Source: Neodontobutis hainanensis
Lineage: Eukaryota; Chordata; Actinopteri; Gobiiformes; Odontobutidae
NCBI GenBank assembly: GCA_024349245.1
Contig: JALDNG010000022.1
Location: forward strand, 67,001-131,000
Length of the DNA: 64,000 bases
Direction: 5' to 3'
Made by a program: the position numbers and the translations under genes. The notes under the pieces are model-generated. The model did not search any database, was not told the origin of the DNA, and worked only from the letters and a program-made list of their open reading frames with translations. Shown piece by piece: positions 23,701-34,800 of this stretch (position 1 is its first letter; each line of letters opens with the position of its first letter).

Positions 23701-26700
23701 ATGGCTGCCCAGCACGGGATGGTGGACGATGGCTCTGGGAAAGTCCAGGTACCATGCACTGTAAACCTAGTGTGTATATATAAAATACCTTTTTTTAGTG
23801 TAGAAGTTTTTTTTTTACTGATGTGTGACGTCTGTAGGTCTGGCGCGTTGAGGCCGGCAATCAAGTTCCTGTGGATGCTTCCTCTTTCGGCCAGTTCTAT
23901 GGAGGAGACTGTTACTTGATCCTGTACTCCTACAATTCTGGGGGCAGAATGAAGCACATCATCTACACCTGGTTGGTGCCTCCTGTTACGTTCCTCAAGT
24001 TGAATCACGAGCAGTTGCTGGGTTTCCCGGCAATTATCTGGTGTTAATTTGATGCTGAGGCAATGTAAATGTACACGTCAACTCTACAATGTTTGCGTGA
24101 AAAAATGTCTGTCCAATCTTTTGCATTGTGCCGCCTGGAATAATTTAATGGAGATGGTCAGGTAGTCAAATTCACCTGCTTCTGACAAAAGCTACGCACC
24201 CTTTTTCAACAAGACTGGAATTACCTGTTAGTGGTAGACCCATATTTATATTTCACCTAATCATGCTGCAACAAACAATTTTGTATTCACTGTAAAAACG
24301 CTTAGTCATTCATTTTTAATTTAATCAATTTCTATAATTTTGTATCTGACATTAGCTCTGATCAGTTTCACACTTTATATGCACAAGGGCATTGGCTTTT
24401 GATTTATCAATAGCCAACTTTTGTGTTTACTTCAACTACCTCTATCAGAGAGTTAGTCTGAGTTCCACAAGTGTCCTCAGATCTAATCTCTCAAGATACA
24501 CTTAGCAAATTTCTTTTGAGCTTATTCACATTCAATTTGAAGTAAATATGGATATTACTGTAACTAGTGGTGCGCTTGTTTTTGTGTTTTAGGCAAGGGA
24601 AGAAGTGCTCAAAGGATGAGCTGGGGGCTTCAGCCTATATGACTGTCCAATTGGACAACTCCATGGGAGGAGTAGCGACTCAGGTAAAATTTAACACCAC
24701 TACACTGGCTTCTGTTCAGCCTCAGCAGCTATGATTAAATAAATGTTTGTTTTAAGGCAATAAAATGTAGTTTAGCCTCTTACCAGACATGTAGTGAATG
24801 AAGTCTAAAGTGTTTCTATGTATAATGTTGAAGGTCAGTACTATGGACACAATTGACAGATGTGCATCACTCGACTAACCTCGCACATGCTCAGTTCACC
24901 AGCACCTGTCAGAAATCAGGATACAGCGGTATCCCAGTGTCTTTTAGAGCAGTGATTTTCCTCTACTACTATCTATTACTAGTCACATAGCTCCGACTTA
25001 ACCAATATATTTTTCTGTGTGTGTCTGTTATCCTAACTGTTTAGTTCAGATTTTATAAATAGTCAAAACAGTATAGAGAAATACAATCTCTGACTATTGA
25101 AGTTTTAGCTATGGCAGCTTTGATGTTACCTATAAAACAATAATGAATAAAATAGATTTGGCTGTTAACCTGTCTCTCCGTAGGTTCGTGTGACTCAAGG
25201 CAAAGAACCTGCTCACCTGGTCAGCTTGTTTAAAGGCAAGCCCATGATCATCTACCTGGGTGGGACATCCCGCAGCGGTGGTCAGACTGCACCGGGCAAC
25301 ACCCGGCTCTTCCACATCCGGCTGAGCTCCACCAAAGCCACTCGCGCTGTAGAGGTCAGCACCATTGTTTGTATTGGATTGAAGATGATTTTGGTGAATC
25401 GTCTTCCTCACTGCCTGCTGTTTTTAGGTGGAGCCCAAGGCCTCCTCCCTTAACACCAACGATGTGTTTGTACTGAAGACCCCGACCGCTGTGTACCTGT
25501 GGAAGGGGCTTGGATCGGCTGATGAGGAGATGGGAGCAGCTAAGTATGTAGCAGGTCTGCTTGGAGGAGCTGCCACGGAGGTGATGGAGAAGAGGGAACC
25601 AGGTAAATGTTGAAATAGAGCAGGATCTTTCACAACACCATATGAACCAGGACAATATAAGTCGCAGCTCTATCACTAATGTAGGTTTCTCTGTGAGCCA
25701 GGACCCCTCGACTGGGATCTGAATACATCCTGATGCATGAGACTCAGGACACCTATATCGTTCCTCTGCATTTAACGCTACCAAACCTTGCATTAGAGCT
25801 AGCCACTATAGATATAATGACTTATTCATTTATCATCTTCCGCTAAGTCCTGGGTTGAGGGTGACTGGAGACAGGTAGTTGCAGGGTTAACACATGGAGA
25901 CAGACAGACATACGATCTATTATTAGAACTATTATAGGGTTAAAAGATATCTTGTAGTAATATCTTTTCCTGTATTACTGCTGAAATGTAGCTTTTTTAT
26001 TTTTATTTTTAGGGCATGGTTCTATCATCTAGAACCTAATGAGAGGACTATAAGTGGAATAAATGTGTTGTTTTGTCTGTAGTCTTCAGGTGACTTTTGT
26101 GGATCTTTTGCAGCAAGGCTTTGTCTTTATGCAGCTCACTGTTCAACACTCGGCTAAGCTACTATGACATACTGTACATTGATCTAGAACCAGATACAAA
26201 TTTTACACTTATTTTAGATTCTTTCTGGGCTGCACTGGGAGGAAAGAAAGAGTACCAGACATCCAAGACTCTGCAGAGTGCCATGAAGCCACCAAGGCTG
26301 TTCGGCTGTTCCAACAAGACTGGAAGACTGATAGTGAGTGTGCTGCATTTTTCTTTATACTAGACACGTAGAACTTTGGCACATGAGCCTTGAGTTTGAC
26401 CCATGTACTGTGTATTTAGGCAGAAGAGGTGCCTGGAGACTTTACACAGATGGATCTGGCAACTGATGACATCATGATTCTGGACGCGTGGGATCAGGTG
26501 AGCTGTCTTTGTGCTACTTTGTGCTGTGACATATTTGTTTAAATGTTTGCTCCATTATTAATATGCACTTTTGTTTGCCTCAGATTTATGTTTGGATTGG
26601 AAAAGAGGCCAACGAGGAGGAGAAATCTGGAGTTGAGAAGATTGGTAAGTGAAACATGGCTTTTCCTTTTATATCTCCTTTACTTGCTGGCATGCATGGT

Positions 26701-27690
26701 AAAGATTTACCTGGGGAGGGGTTTCTGGCCTGTTTGGAAGCATAATGTGGAACAAGAATGCTTAATAGCAAATATGGTAACTGTTTTATCACTCAACAAA
26801 TAACCGCAAAAAATTAAAATAAAATTACAGAATCTCTTACAAACAATATTTCTGATGCTAATGTTAATCAAATAACGGTAATTGACTTGTATGATAATAT
26901 TTTGCTCTTTCTGTCACTTGAACGCCATGCTCTCTCAAAAGTACAGTACATCTTACTGTTCCTCTGGACAGGCCAGAGGCTCGCCCCAAATTTGTGCCTC
27001 TTGGCTGACTAAATATAGCCCCAATAGTCTGTAATAGAAGGGGGAGGTCCATCGCACCTGTCAATCACCAAATCAGGAAGATGATTGGTGTTGAGTTTAT
27101 GGGGGCACTTGGGCTATAAAATTAAGCCCCTTTTGCTGTTTTTGTGGTAATTATGCAGATATTGGTGCCATCAAAATTATAAATGCAATGTTCTAATATT
27201 GTCTAACATAAATCAGTTTAACGTATATATTTTAATAATACATTATAAAGACTAAATGACCGGAGGGACCAGCCACTAGTCATGAGGACAATATTAATCC
27301 CACAGCTACAATTAACAGATCAAAATATTTGATAAATAACTATACATAATTTGCCACATGATGATGCTGTTGATGATAATGAGGCACTCATAAGAGGAAA
27401 AAAAAAGTACAGTTCAAAAACAGTAAAGCTAAAAATGATGATTTATTTGTAAATAAAAGGCTCAGTTAAAGGTGATACTTATTAACTTATGTGTGTTATA
27501 TGCGTTATATGTGACAATGTTTTTTCTTTCAGCTCAAGATTATGTGAACACTGACCCGGCCGGGCGGCGTGGCACCCCCATTGTCACTTTTAAGCAGGGA
27601 GAGGAGCCCCCGTCCTTCACGGGCTGGTTCCACACCTGGGACCCCGACATGTGGGACAAGGACCCTCTGGAGATTTTTAGCAGAACCTAA
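20727..27690 (+). CDS. scinla: Scinderin-like protein (gelsolin family, six gelsolin domains)
   Basis: A calcium-activated, phosphoinositide-regulated protein that severs and caps actin filaments. Coding exons: 20727-20904, 20989-21143, 21877-22038, 22131-22280, 22368-22460, 23091-23223, 23363-23451, 23533-23748, 23838-23971, 24593-24683, 25184-25354, 25428-25602, 26218-26333, 26420-26497, 26584-26644, 27533-27690. They sum to 2160 bases, giving 719 residues, close to the roughly 715 of vertebrate scinderin. The ATG at 20727 (MAAQVFKGAGEKPGLQVWRV) is preferred because the upstream frame has no ATG. There is no signal peptide, so this is a cytosolic form, unlike plasma gelsolin. YFKSGFRYM-QGGVASGF (about 103-118) is the G1-G2 junction with the phosphoinositide-binding basic region. 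AAQHGMVDDGSGKVQVWRVE (about 378-397) is the G3-G4 linker. The protein ends DPLEIFSRT without the gelsolin C-terminal latch. The family is certain; the paralogue name (scinla, scinlb or scin) is a guess. Confidence 0.93.
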
Positions 27691-27784
27691 AACTACTTTA
27701 TCTAATGCATTTCTTTGTAAAGATCCCTGTACAGCAAAGCATGATATCCCCATGCAAATATTTCTGTGAGTAGATTTAAAAAAA

Positions 27785-27790
27785 AATAAA
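27785..27790 (+). terminator. scinla: Polyadenylation signal of the scinderin-like gene
   Basis: AATAAA lies 95 bases after the stop codon, with further AATAAA-like words just after it. The 3' UTR would therefore be very short, about 110-120 bases. Confidence 0.6.
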
Positions 27791-27829
27791 ATAAATTTGA
27801 ATAAAAAAAGGGATAGTGGTGCTGTCCAC

Positions 27830-29000
27830 TAGCATAAATACTAGCCATCATTTTTATGACTTTCATGAAGTATTGAACCCAGTGCTCTTAACACTATTTT
27901 GGTCATACTTTCAGAGAGCTGTCCATCTTCATATACAGTCTATAGTTTAGTATAGTTTGAGATTAGCCTGGATATATGGAATGAATAAAGTATAATAAAA
28001 AGTATATAAAGTATAATAAAAATTATATAACCTATTTTTATGCCAAATTAAAGTTTACTTTTAAATTTTAAATAAACTTTAAAACTGTTTGTTACATACA
28101 AATATCTGTGTTGTACAACCTGAAATTCAATGCTAAATTGCCAATGTAACAGACAATAAACTGGTTATGCATTTAAATAAACTTTCAAACTCCATTTTGT
28201 GTTTCTAAGTCTCTTGGAATTGGAGACGAAATGTCTTCACTGTGAAAACGGAGTTCAGATGCTTTTACTTCAAACTTTTTTTCAAGATGTTCTGGATGAC
28301 TGAGAACCTTCACAGACATGTTACTAAAGGCAATGAGGTATTTGATCTTTGCAATCGTATATTATTACATTTCACACCGTCAGCCCTGTGACTAACTGGC
28401 CATTGTCCAGGCTGTACCCTGCACAAGGCCCAAAGCTGCTGGGGTAGGCTCCAGTCACCTTCGACCTAATCACTAATGGGACCAAGCAGAAGAAAATACA
28501 TGACTGTGCGACATGAATTGACACACACCCACACCAAGATTAGAGAAGCCAAGTGCGTTTTATGATACAGTTGTACTCTGGTCCAAAACAGGCAGTGTCA
28601 GCATTTGTCAACTTGAGTTGGAGTCTAAAGGGCAACAGTTTTGAAAAAGAGGACAAAAATCCTTGAGCTATGGTTGTTTTTGCAGGACTTTAGCTAACCA
28701 CTACTATACTAGCAGGGCTACAATAGTCCTAATAAGTCTGAGAAAGTCTGTCAGATCTCTGAACATTTGAGCCCACGTCTTTTTCAATCCTCACAATGTG
28801 TGACCTAGAACCACTGCTTAAAAGCTGAATTTTGCCACAACTAATTTTTTGTTAGTGATGGCCCTAATCCTACTGTGATGGGCTAAAATGTGTGCAACAA
28901 ACTGATGATTTACAATGTTGATGAGGTAATTTAATGTAATTTTGCAGAAACATAAGTTAATAAGTTACTCTGATTCTGCAGCATATGGTGGGTGCAATGA
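27830..29000. other. Gene-free stretch
   Basis: AT-rich DNA. At about 28385-28500 there is a tail piece of a common fish repeat (CTGCTGGGGTAGGCTCCAGT), which recurs at 33565-33600 (GCCGGAATAGGCTCCAGCC). I see no exon. Confidence 0.5.
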
Positions 29001-30950
29001 GTTCAGCTAAGACGTATCCTACCATAATTATGCAGATGACAGATTTACATTTCACTCACAGCAGGTGGAAATGGACCAATCCAGTCATTGTGTCACTGCA
29101 TCTAACAGATTGTGGATGCAAAATTATTTTCTCTAACTGAACAGAAACAAGACTGAACTAATCATGTTTGAGAACAGAAACAAAGAAAATGTCACATTGA
29201 GTCTCTTTTCTCTAAAAATTTAACATCTAGTTTGAAATCTAGGGGTCATCATGGACTCAGGCTTAAATTTTCAGAGTCACATTAAGTCAATTACATCATC
29301 TGCATTTTATCACCTTAAAAACATTTCCAGAGTCAAAGGAATAATATCTCAACCAGACTTAGAGAAACTTATCCATGCTTTTATCTCCAGCAGGTTAGAT
29401 TACTGTAACGGCCTGCTCACTGGTCTCTCAAAACGAGGGTTAAGACAGCTGCAGCTTATTCAGAACGCTGCTGCTCGGGTTCTAACTAACACCAGGAAGT
29501 ACAACCACATCAGTCCAGTTTTAAAATCTCTGCACTGGCTTCCTGTTGCTCAGAGAATAGACTTTAAAACAGCACTACTGGTTTACAAGTCTCTAAATGG
29601 TTTAGCACCACTGAACAAAAAATTTGTTTTTGCCCCCTTTTTTAATGAGCTGAACACAAAGATCTAAGACTTTTTCTATGTACACAAAGTGAGCACATCC
29701 TTGTTACTGAGATAATTCCTCCACCTCACAGGTGTGGAATATCAAGATGCTGATTAGAGATCATGGTTATTGCACAGATGTGCCTTAGGCTGGCCACAAT
29801 AAAAGGCCACTCTAAAGTGTGAAGTTTCACTGTATTGGGGAGGTCTGGGGGGTCTGAAAACCAGTCAGTATTTGGTGAGACCATTTGACTCACGTAGTGC
29901 AACAAATCTTTACATAGAGTTGATCAGGTTGTTGATTGTGGCCTGTGGAATGTCGGTCCAGTCCGACAACAAACTGCAGTCCCTGTTTCGGTCAAGACCC
30001 CGATGAGGACAACAAGCGCAGATGAGCTTCCTTGAGATGGTCTCTGACAGTTTGTGCAGAAATTCTTTGGTTTCACAAACCAATTCTTGCAGCAGCTGTC
30101 TGGTTGGCTGGTCTCAGATGATCTTGGAGGTAAAGATGCTGGATGTGGAGGTCCTGGGCTGATGTGTTTAAACTTCGGCTGCGGTTGTGAAGCTGGTTGG
30201 ATGTACTACAAAATTTTCTGGCTTATGGTAGAAAAATGAACATTCAATTTACATGCAACAGCTCTGTTGGACATTCCTGCAGTCAGCATGCTAACTGCCT
30301 CAACATGTGACATCTGTGACATTGTGCTGTTTGATAAAACTGCACACTTTAGAGTGGCCTTTTATTGTGGCCAGCCTGAGCCACACCTGTGCAATAATCA
30401 TGCTCTCTAATCAACATCTTGATATTCCACACCTGTGAGGTGGATGGATTATCTCAGTAACATAGATTCAGACAGATTTGTGAACAATATTTGAGAGAAA
30501 TAGGCCTTTTGTGTTCATAGAACAAGTCTTAGAGTTCAGCTCATGAAAAATGGGGGCAAAAACATGCATTAAAAATTTTGTTCAGTATATTTCTGACATG
30601 CCTGTTCCTTATGACCCTTCTTGGCCAAGAGTTAGAAATAAAGAGGGTGAAGCAGTGTTTAAGTTTTTGCAGCAAAAACCTGGAACTGCCTCCCAGATAA
30701 AGTAAAACAAGCCTCAACTTGATCAAGGGGAAGTTACAAATCTTCTCTTTACCTCTGCCTACCTTCACTAAAGACAACTGAAAGGGTTTTATCTGCACTC
30801 TTCATCTTTAAAATTTAACTTCTGTATTTTACTTGTTTCTTATTCTAAATCTTGTGTGTGTACTTTAAATTTGTCTTTTATTTCTGTAAAACACTTTGAA
30901 TTATGCAGTGTATGATTTGTGCAATATAAATAAACTTTATATATTACACC
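29000..30950 (+). mobile_element. L2-type LINE fragment, interrupted by a Tc1-like element
   Basis: The + strand frame 29251-29610 encodes MDSGLNFQSHIKSITSSAFY, then SRLDYCNGLLTGLSKRGL, LQLIQNAAARVLT and SLHWLPVAQRIDFKTALLVY, the C-terminal domain of a fish L2-like reverse transcriptase. The sequence breaks at about 29610 and resumes at about 30587 with SDMPVPYDP-like and FKFLQQKPGT-like coding (frame disturbed). A 3' tail ending TAAAACACTTTGAATTATGC and ATATAAATAAACTT finishes the element. It is a dead 5'-truncated copy. Confidence 0.85.
29611..30586. mobile_element. Deleted Tc1/mariner-like element with long inverted repeats
   Basis: Inverted ends of roughly 220 bases flank the element. 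The left begins CTGAACAAAAAATTTG at 29611 and the right ends AAAAATTTTGTTCAG at 30585. Further in, CACTCTAAAGTGTGAAG on the left mirrors CACTTTAGAGTGGCCTTTTA on the right. Short antisense pieces resemble Tc1 transposase coding (CCCCGATGAGGACAACAAGC, GATCTTGGAGGTAAAGATGC). The middle is mostly deleted, so it cannot encode transposase. It sits inside the LINE at 29000-30950. Confidence 0.8.
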
Positions 30951-31690
30951 ATGAAGAAGGTGTATTGTTTTTCTGGCTTTGAAGCTGCGTAGCCTTCTGC
31001 CAGAGAAAAGAACAGCTCATGTTCTGATGGGATGGATCCTTTGTGATGGAAGTTACTCTGCCCCAGCATAAAACTAATGTAAATGTCCTCCAGGGAAGAA
31101 AGCTGATTTGACCACTCTATGAAAACGATTCTGTCAGCAGCAGAACAGCTCCATACCAAACAGTGATGGAGGTTAACAGCACCCCACACTGATAAAAAGC
31201 TATCAGGGTGTCACAGCTCACAGAGTCCTGCCCACTTCAGCATCTTTAAAAGGTCCATGTGTTGGTGGGCTTTTTGAACAATGCTGTCTGTGTTAGCAGT
31301 TCATGTGAAGTCATTTGAGATGTGCACACCCTTACACTCGTATCAGTAGATCTTACACAGTGTTGCAGTTTTAAAATAACAAATGGTATTAAGGCTGGAA
31401 AAGGTCGCAGACTAAACAAGCTAATCCTTAAGCCCAAATGTGTTGGAGTGGAACTGGATGGTTGTGAGGCTGTGGCAGAGAACAGAATGGATCTTCAATA
31501 AACTTAAAGGTGGTTATGTTTAACTTTAACATGAATTCTGACAAATGAGAAGCTTACAGACACAAACATTTTGAATTTAGTGCGTCCTGATAACCTGTTG
31601 TGTGAATTTCAGCACTGTGGATAAATAAAGAATATCTCTTCTGCAGTCTCATCACCCTAAATCCCCTTTAGAACCATGTGTGGGCCACTC
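30951..31690. other. Gene-free stretch before rdh8
   Basis: I see no exon or clear repeat. A TAATCC word at 31422-31427 may be an outlying CRX/OTX-type site. Confidence 0.35.
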
Positions 31691-31697
31691 TCGCTGC

Positions 31698-31751
31698 TAA
31701 TCTGCAGCCCATGTACATGAAGCTTTTGCTGAGTTGCAGAGCTCTGGATTA
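31698..31751 (+). promoter_or_regulatory. Candidate CRX/OTX-type sites upstream of rdh8
   Basis: TAATCT at 31698-31703 and GGATTA at 31746-31751 lie 80-140 bases before the start codon. TAATCC and its reverse, GGATTA, are the core of photoreceptor CRX/OTX binding sites, which would suit a photoreceptor gene. Short words like these are common by chance, and the transcription start is unknown. Confidence 0.3.
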
Positions 31752-31833
31752 AAGGCTGGTTATGCCTTCACATTGTCTGGTACTCTTGTATCCCACTCGG
31801 CTGGAACTGTTCAGTTCAAACAACCCAGACACA

Positions 31834-34800
31834 ATGAACCAGAAAGTGGTCCTGATCACGGGCTGTTCCTCCGGGATTGGTCTGGCCTTGGCCGAACGCA
31901 TCGCCAAAGATGAAAAGAAGAGGTTTATGGGTAAATTTACAACTTTAATGCTATTACATATTATTTTATGGTTATTTTGAAGCCTAATTATAAAAAAGTG
32001 AGAATGAAGGTGAGACTCAGATGTTATTTCTATTCCCACATGACTCTAAAGTTTCGTAGTATTGCTTAAGAACAATGATATTCTAATACTGTTTATGAGA
32101 GACTATAGAAAAAAGGAGTGCTAATTAGATGAATTGAAAAAAACAATTGGAGCAAAGGTTAATGCAGAAACTGCATGTAGTTAAATTAAAAACTCTTAGA
32201 TCTTAATCCAGGTATATTCTGGAACTTTCCTACATTCTTTTTGAACCATGCTTTAAAAACAGTAAATGTTTGGAAAGCAATTCATCAGCCATCCTTTTCA
32301 CCTGTTATTTGTATTTGGTTATATGTCTGAAGTTCAGTTAAATTGGGACTTGGATTGCATAAAATACCTAGGTGTAAATATACCAAAACATTTATCAAAA
32401 CATTTATCACAACCTGAAGCCCTAGTGCCAGAAAATAAATAATGATACTGGAAGATGGGATTTGCTTTCAATTTTAATCTTTGAATCACGCATAGATACA
32501 GTTAAAATGAACATTTTGTTAGTTATTATATTATTGTTATAATTGTTTCAAACACTTCCAATTGTTATAACTTATAAGCAATTGAAAGGGTGGGACAAAT
32601 TAATCTCAAAAATTGTTTGGCAGGAGAAATGATCAAGCTCAAAACTACAAACTCTTTAATTAGCAAAGGATAATGAGGTCCTGCCCTGCATTAGACTAGA
32701 GCAACAAAGATTACCAAGCTAGATGGAAAACCCATCTCCATCCAATCAGTACATGGAGACAAAAAAATTAAGAGACAGAAAGAGTCAATCAGTGGATTTC
32801 TTTAACCCTAAAACTTTGGTTAAAATTTATAAATAAAAAACAACTGGCAAGAAGAGATTAAAGTACTGACATGTGCTGCTCATGATCTTGAGTTTTTACC
32901 CAATAAATTAGATGAGCGATATAAAAGCTGGTCAGGGAAAGGCATAGTTTTCTGCAATGGGTCAAAAAGAGACTTTTAGTCAATTAAGACACAATATAGA
33001 TAATAACGACTGTTTTTAGAGTTCGACAGGTCTGTTATCACATACAGGGTTTTATGCCGAGAGATAAAAATGTCTTTGACCTATTCATTCTTAAGATATT
33101 TACCAAGGCTTATGAATCTACTTCTGGTCTAAAAATGATTTTAAGGCAATATAAGGGCTTTCAAGAGGTTAAAAAGAATCAATGTTTAATCTTCAACATG
33201 TAAATGACTGTTAATTGGGACGAACTACTTGCGAGCAGAGTCACTTGTGTATGACATGGCCAGCAAACCACACCCTGCGGCTGTGATTGGGCCATCCACT
33301 AAATTGCTGAGAGAAGGGATTTGCTTTGAGAAAGGGACCAGACCCTCCTGCTTTTGAAAAAAGTCGGCGGGACTGGTATACCCCCCTCCTTAGTCCGGTG
33401 CCTCAGGAAGACGACTGATAGTCCTTCTCCATGGCCTAACCGAACTCTTCCCAGATCCAAGTTTTTGCCTCCACATCCACCCGAGCTGATGAAAAACATG
33501 TTTTAGTACACCCTAAGTGGCATGCCTGCGATTAGCTCCAGGTTGTCCTGAGTCTACTTCACCTTACACCCAAAGCAGCCGGAATAGGCTCCAGCCTCTG
33601 CAACCCGTGAAAATAAACGGTAGAATATGGCTGCATCAATAAGCTTAATCTTTTCAGTGTATGCCACCATGAGAAACCTGAGCAGAGGTGCACCCTTGGT
33701 TGAGGCAGCAGGAAAAACTCTGGGCAGGACGTTGGAAATCAAACAACTGGACGTGTGTGATGAGGATTCCATCAAAATGTGTGTGGACAGTCTCCCTGAG
33801 CGCAGAGTGGACATTCTGAGTAAGTTCAAACACATAACCAACAATACTTTGCATCATTGTTTATTAAGATATCTTCTGTGTTTTTTTTTAACAGTAAGCA
33901 ATGCCGGGATGGGGCTGATTGGACCAATTGAGTGCCAAAGCATAGAGGAGATGAAGACGGTCATGGATACAAACTTCTTCGGACTTGTTCGGCTGCTCAA
34001 AGAGATCCTACCGGACATGAAGAGAAGGAAAAAGGGCCATATTGTGGTCATCAGCAGTGTCATGGGCATTCAAGGTAAGGATGCTTGCACTCTTGCTTGT
34101 GCCAGTGTTGCCCTTTTAATTTTTTATATAAGAGACCTTACTATTGAATGTTCAGAGTTTTCTACAGTTACCTACTCTCCACATTAGTCTTTCAAATTAT
34201 GGAAGTTCTGGATATGGTACCGCACTATTTCCCATGAGGCCAATTCCACCAGGAGCCATACACCACCATGTGACAAAGGAGCTTGTGTGGAAAGGCTCTC
34301 AATTTAGTCATAAGTTGTACATCATGACCAAAAAGACAGGATCTCCGATACAAGTGCCCAAAATGAATTTCTTCTGCAGCGTGATAGACACTCCCTGGGT
34401 GTTCCAGATGCATCCTGACTGCATCCCTGGAAATGTGTTCTTGGCAGGTACTATGGCCCAATCCCTAATTCCCTAATATACCCCTTCCCCTAAACCCTAC
34501 TCTTTGGTCCTTTAAATGAAGGAGGTAGGTCTATGATTATAGGCTACCCCTAATAATTGGGACACCACACCTGTAGGGGCATAGATGTATAATAAGATCT
34601 ATAATAAAAGAGGTTTATAAAATATACCATATAGGCCTATGTAACATAACATATTCAAATTAATTTTCATATTCATTTTGTCATACTGCCATAGTGTAAA
34701 CAGTTTATTCTGAGTATTCTGACGTGAGCCTTGCTCTGAACAGTATCAGCTGCTGTTTCCTTAGTCCCAGCTCACAAATTTGATCCAAATGAGTTTTGGG

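Noticed and set aside
23503..23919. Long frame across scinderin-like exons 9 and 10
   Set aside because: It reads through the 89-base intron in the wrong phase. The spliced frame is the real one.
33627..34187. Single 186-codon frame spanning rdh8 exons 2 and 3
   Set aside because: It runs through the 75-base intron because that intron happens to lack stops. The GTAAGT donor and TTTAACAG acceptor give the family sequence ILISNAG, so the intron is real.
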